DNA of 12,463 nt, from assembly GCA_947600345.1 (NCBI GenBank), contig CANQGC010000064.1, positions 1-12,463 of the forward strand. Reading direction: 5' to 3'. The position numbers were made by a program, and so were the translations under genes. The stretch is from an uncultured Clostridia bacterium. GTDB lineage: Bacteria; Bacillota; Clostridia; Christensenellales; Aristaeellaceae. Below, in pieces: positions 10,978 through 12,463 of the stretch (position 1 is the first letter of the stretch; every line of letters starts with the position of its first letter). The notes beneath the pieces are model-generated. The model saw only the letters and a list, made by a program, of their open reading frames with translations, searched no databases and was not told the DNA's origin.

Positions 10978-10983
10978 AATAGG

Positions 10984-11862
10984 ATGTGCGCATCGCTCCA
11001 TTTGGGGGCGATGCCGGGGATCACTATGGAAGAATGGAAGGAAGCGGCCGCCATCGGCGTGGGTTTCCGCGTGGGAATGCTCACGGCGCTGGAGCGGACG
11101 AAGGAGCGCAAAAACGGGTACGCGGTCTGGCGCTGCAGGTGCGATTGCGGCGGCGAGATCCTGCTCGACGTGCGCGCCTTGCGGCGCGGCGCGGTGCGGG
11201 ACTGCGGCTGCGGAGGCGGCTGGCGCGTCCGGAACGATCTCACCGGCAAGCGCTTCGGCAAGCTGGTCTGCATGGAGCCGGCGCGCGAAAAGCACAATGG
11301 CAAGACGCTGTGGCGCTGCCGCTGCGACTGCGGAAACGAATGCCTCGCGGCGGGCACCCAGCTGACGGCGGGCTACAAGAAGAGCTGCGGCTGCCTGCGG
11401 GGCCCCAGGACGGAGGAATTCCTCGGCCAGCGCTTCGGTGCGCTTGTGGTGACGGGCTACGCGGGAAAGCGCGGCGGCAAGCACCTGTGGCACTGCCGCT
11501 GCGACTGCGGCGGGGAGGCGGTGGTGTCCCAGGGCAATCTGCGCAACGGACACACGAAGAGCTGCGGCTGCCTGCAGCGGGAGATTCACAAGCAGAATCT
11601 GAAGCTGATCGACGGCACATCGGTGGCGATGATCGAGAACCGCATGAAGAAGCCGATCAAGAGCAACACCAGCGGCGTGAGCGGCGTGTACTTCAACCGC
11701 AGAAGCGAGGCGTGGTGCGCTCAGATTACCTTCAAGGGCACGACCTACTTCCTGGGCAAGTACGACGATATACAGGACGCGATTCGTGCGAGGAAGGTGG
11801 GGGAGCGGGTATTCGAGCGCTTCCTCGACTGGTATTACCATCGCAGCGGATGCACGTCGTGA
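10984..11862 (+). CDS. AP2-like DNA-binding protein with three CxCxC...CxC modules
   Basis: The 292-residue product has three repeated modules. Each has a G-x-R-F/V-G-x-L strand, then W-(R/H)-C-R-C-D-C-G and a C-G-C end. Cysteines are at 51/53/55 with 74/76, 112/114/116 with 135/137, and 171/173/175 with 194/196; the inner gap is identical (18 residues) in all three. These are probably zinc-binding. The C-terminal part (about 224-283) reads IKSNTSGVSGVYFN, then W-C-A-Q-I-T-F and TTYFLGKYDDIQDAIRARK, which matches bacterial and phage AP2-type DNA-binding domains. In phages such domains often accompany HNH homing nucleases; I see no HNH motif here. It could be a mobile-element remnant, a regulator or a DNA-binding protein of unknown use. 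It lies 74 bases after the secreted-protein gene with its own ribosome binding site. Confidence 0.88.
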   Translation: MCASLHLGAMPGITMEEWKEAAAIGVGFRVGMLTALERTKERKNGYAVWRCRCDCGGEILLDVRALRRGAVRDCGCGGGWRVRNDLTGKRFGKLVCMEPAREKHNGKTLWRCRCDCGNECLAAGTQLTAGYKKSCGCLRGPRTEEFLGQRFGALVVTGYAGKRGGKHLWHCRCDCGGEAVVSQGNLRNGHTKSCGCLQREIHKQNLKLIDGTSVAMIENRMKKPIKSNTSGVSGVYFNRRSEAWCAQITFKGTTYFLGKYDDIQDAIRARKVGERVFERFLDWYYHRSGCTS

Positions 11863-11887
11863 GCATCCTCGGGCCGATCTGACGGGG

Positions 11888-11893
11888 AAGGAG
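11888..11893 (+). promoter_or_regulatory. Ribosome binding site supporting a GTG start
   Basis: AAGGAG lies eight bases before the GTG at 11902. The nearer ATG at 11894 directly touches the site and its frame closes after a few codons, so GTG is the better start. Confidence 0.65.
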
Positions 11894-11901
11894 ATGCGAG
11901 C

Positions 11902-12216
11902 GTGGAGGGCGAGCTTGTCAAATACCTGATCTGCTATCTTCTGGAGGAGCGCTTTCACAGCGAGGAGGAGCTGGCGGAGCAGATGGGAATACCCCACCAG
12001 GAGCTCATCTACGCCAGCGCGGGACAGTGCGACAAGCAGACAGCGGTGCGCATTGCGAGCCAAATCCTCCGCTATTGTATCAGCCAGAACATACCGCTGG
12101 ACGCGTTTTCATGCCCGGTGACATTGCCCGATCCCTCTCCGCGAGAGGAACGATGCGATGCTTCGCGAGCTCGGCGCTCGACGGGAAGGATGCTGGCAGC
12201 TGTGGAATCCGAATAA
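11902..12216 (+). CDS. Small protein with helix-turn-helix-like segment
   Basis: The 104-residue product, starting at GTG, begins with a hydrophobic-charged helix (VKYLICYLLEERF). Then comes SEEELAEQMGIPHQELIYASAG, which has the spacing of a helix-turn-helix (ELAEQMGI turn, then a second helix), and a helix rich in Ala/Ile (TAVRIASQILRYC). The last 30 or so residues (after DAFSCPVTL) are Arg/Ser-rich and look unlike a folded domain. A DNA-binding regulator of the XRE-like kind is possible but not proven. It follows the AP2-type gene by 39 bases on the same strand, so both are probably co-transcribed. It ends four bases before a strong hairpin. Confidence 0.6.
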   Translation: MEGELVKYLICYLLEERFHSEEELAEQMGIPHQELIYASAGQCDKQTAVRIASQILRYCISQNIPLDAFSCPVTLPDPSPREERCDASRARRSTGRMLAAVESE

Positions 12217-12219
12217 GTT

Positions 12220-12245
12220 GCGCCCGCCCCACATGGGGCGGGCGC
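12220..12245. terminator. Probable bidirectional terminator hairpin
   Basis: An 11-bp perfect GC-rich stem (GCGCCCGCCCC with its reverse complement) encloses an ACAT loop. It lies between convergent genes. T-runs are weak on both sides (TTGCGC on plus; AACTTATTC on minus), so efficiency is uncertain. A small extra hairpin (CTGCC-GAA-GGCAG) follows at 12251-12263. Confidence 0.65.
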
Positions 12246-12306
12246 TTGCGCTGCCGAAGGCAGTCAAAATCGGCGGCGCGGAATCAAAGGGGGCAATGGA
12301 AGGAGA

Positions 12307-12463
12307 TCAGAGGTTGTATTCCCTGCTCACGGGATGGTTTTCCTTGGCAGACTTCTCGTCGTACCAGATCAGGTTGTTGCCGGAAGCCTTGTCGAACAGC
12401 TGGATCAGCTCCGGCTTCGTGTTGAACCGCACCGTCGCGCCCTGCGATACGTCCGTCGTCAGG
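12307..12463 (-). CDS. C-terminal end of a sugar ABC transporter ATPase (MalK/UgpC/MsmX-like), partial
   Basis: The minus-strand frame is open from the right edge to a TGA at 12307-12309 and gives 51 residues ending SREYNL. GATVRFNTKPELIQLFDK followed by ASGNNLIWYDEK resembles the end of the TOBE domain of MalK/UgpC-type ATPases, where a (H/Q)LFDxxTG motif closes the protein. Such ATPases energise import of oligosaccharides or glycerol phosphate at the cytoplasmic face of the membrane. The Walker and signature motifs are outside the window, so the call rests on this tail alone. It converges on the helix-turn-helix-like gene. Confidence 0.6.
   Translation of the reverse strand, partial: LTTDVSQGATVRFNTKPELIQLFDKASGNNLIWYDEKSAKENHPVSREYNL

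Noticed and set aside
10273..10983. Long upstream extension of the AP2-type frame
   Set aside because: It overlaps the secreted-protein gene, reads as Gly/Asp/Arg-rich shadow sequence, and a good ribosome binding site supports the start at 10984.
12158..12463. Plus-strand open frame running to the right edge (starts MLRELGARREG)
   Set aside because: It reads through the 11-bp hairpin and lies antisense to the ABC ATPase tail, which matches a known domain ending. No good ribosome binding site was seen.

Overview
The window looks like the chromosome of a Gram-positive, GC-rich gut-type clostridial bacterium (Bacillota). This rests on strong AAGGAG-type ribosome binding sites, a cell-wall-anchored surface protein made of Cna_B-type isopeptide domains, a class B-like sortase and an ATPase tail of the sugar-importer kind. 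The exact taxon is inference and cannot be fixed from the sequence alone.

Positions 1-10909 hold a tightly coupled, same-strand operon of three genes. The first, cut by the left edge, encodes at least 2,834 residues of a giant surface protein. In order it has an Ig/PKD-like start, four Cys/His 'HTH' motifs (358-615), an AT-richer adhesin-like region (about 700-2500), a mid adhesin domain, a SpaA-like domain, an FctA-like pilin domain, six Cna_B repeats, three repeats of a second isopeptide-type domain, five more Cna_B repeats, a Pro/Asn/Glu-rich spacer and a C-terminal sorting signal with LLQTG in place of LPxTG. The second gene overlaps it by ATGA and encodes a sortase carrying a very long Glu/Ala/Pro-rich stalk between its membrane anchor and its catalytic domain. 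The third overlaps the sortase by ATGA and encodes an unrecognised secreted protein with two globular parts joined by a Thr-Pro-Glu linker. The likely logic is that the sortase anchors or polymerises the giant protein, and the third protein assists or shares the wall site.

Positions 10984-12216 hold two more plus-strand genes with their own ribosome binding sites. One encodes a protein with three evenly spaced CxCxC...CxC modules followed by an AP2-like DNA-binding domain, a phage or mobile-element type of architecture. The other encodes a small protein with a helix-turn-helix-like segment. A strong 11-bp GC hairpin (12220-12245) closes this unit. Convergent to it, at 12307-12463 on the minus strand, lies the C-terminal end of a probable MalK/UgpC/MsmX-type sugar ABC transporter ATPase.

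No tRNA, rRNA, CRISPR array or insertion sequence was seen.
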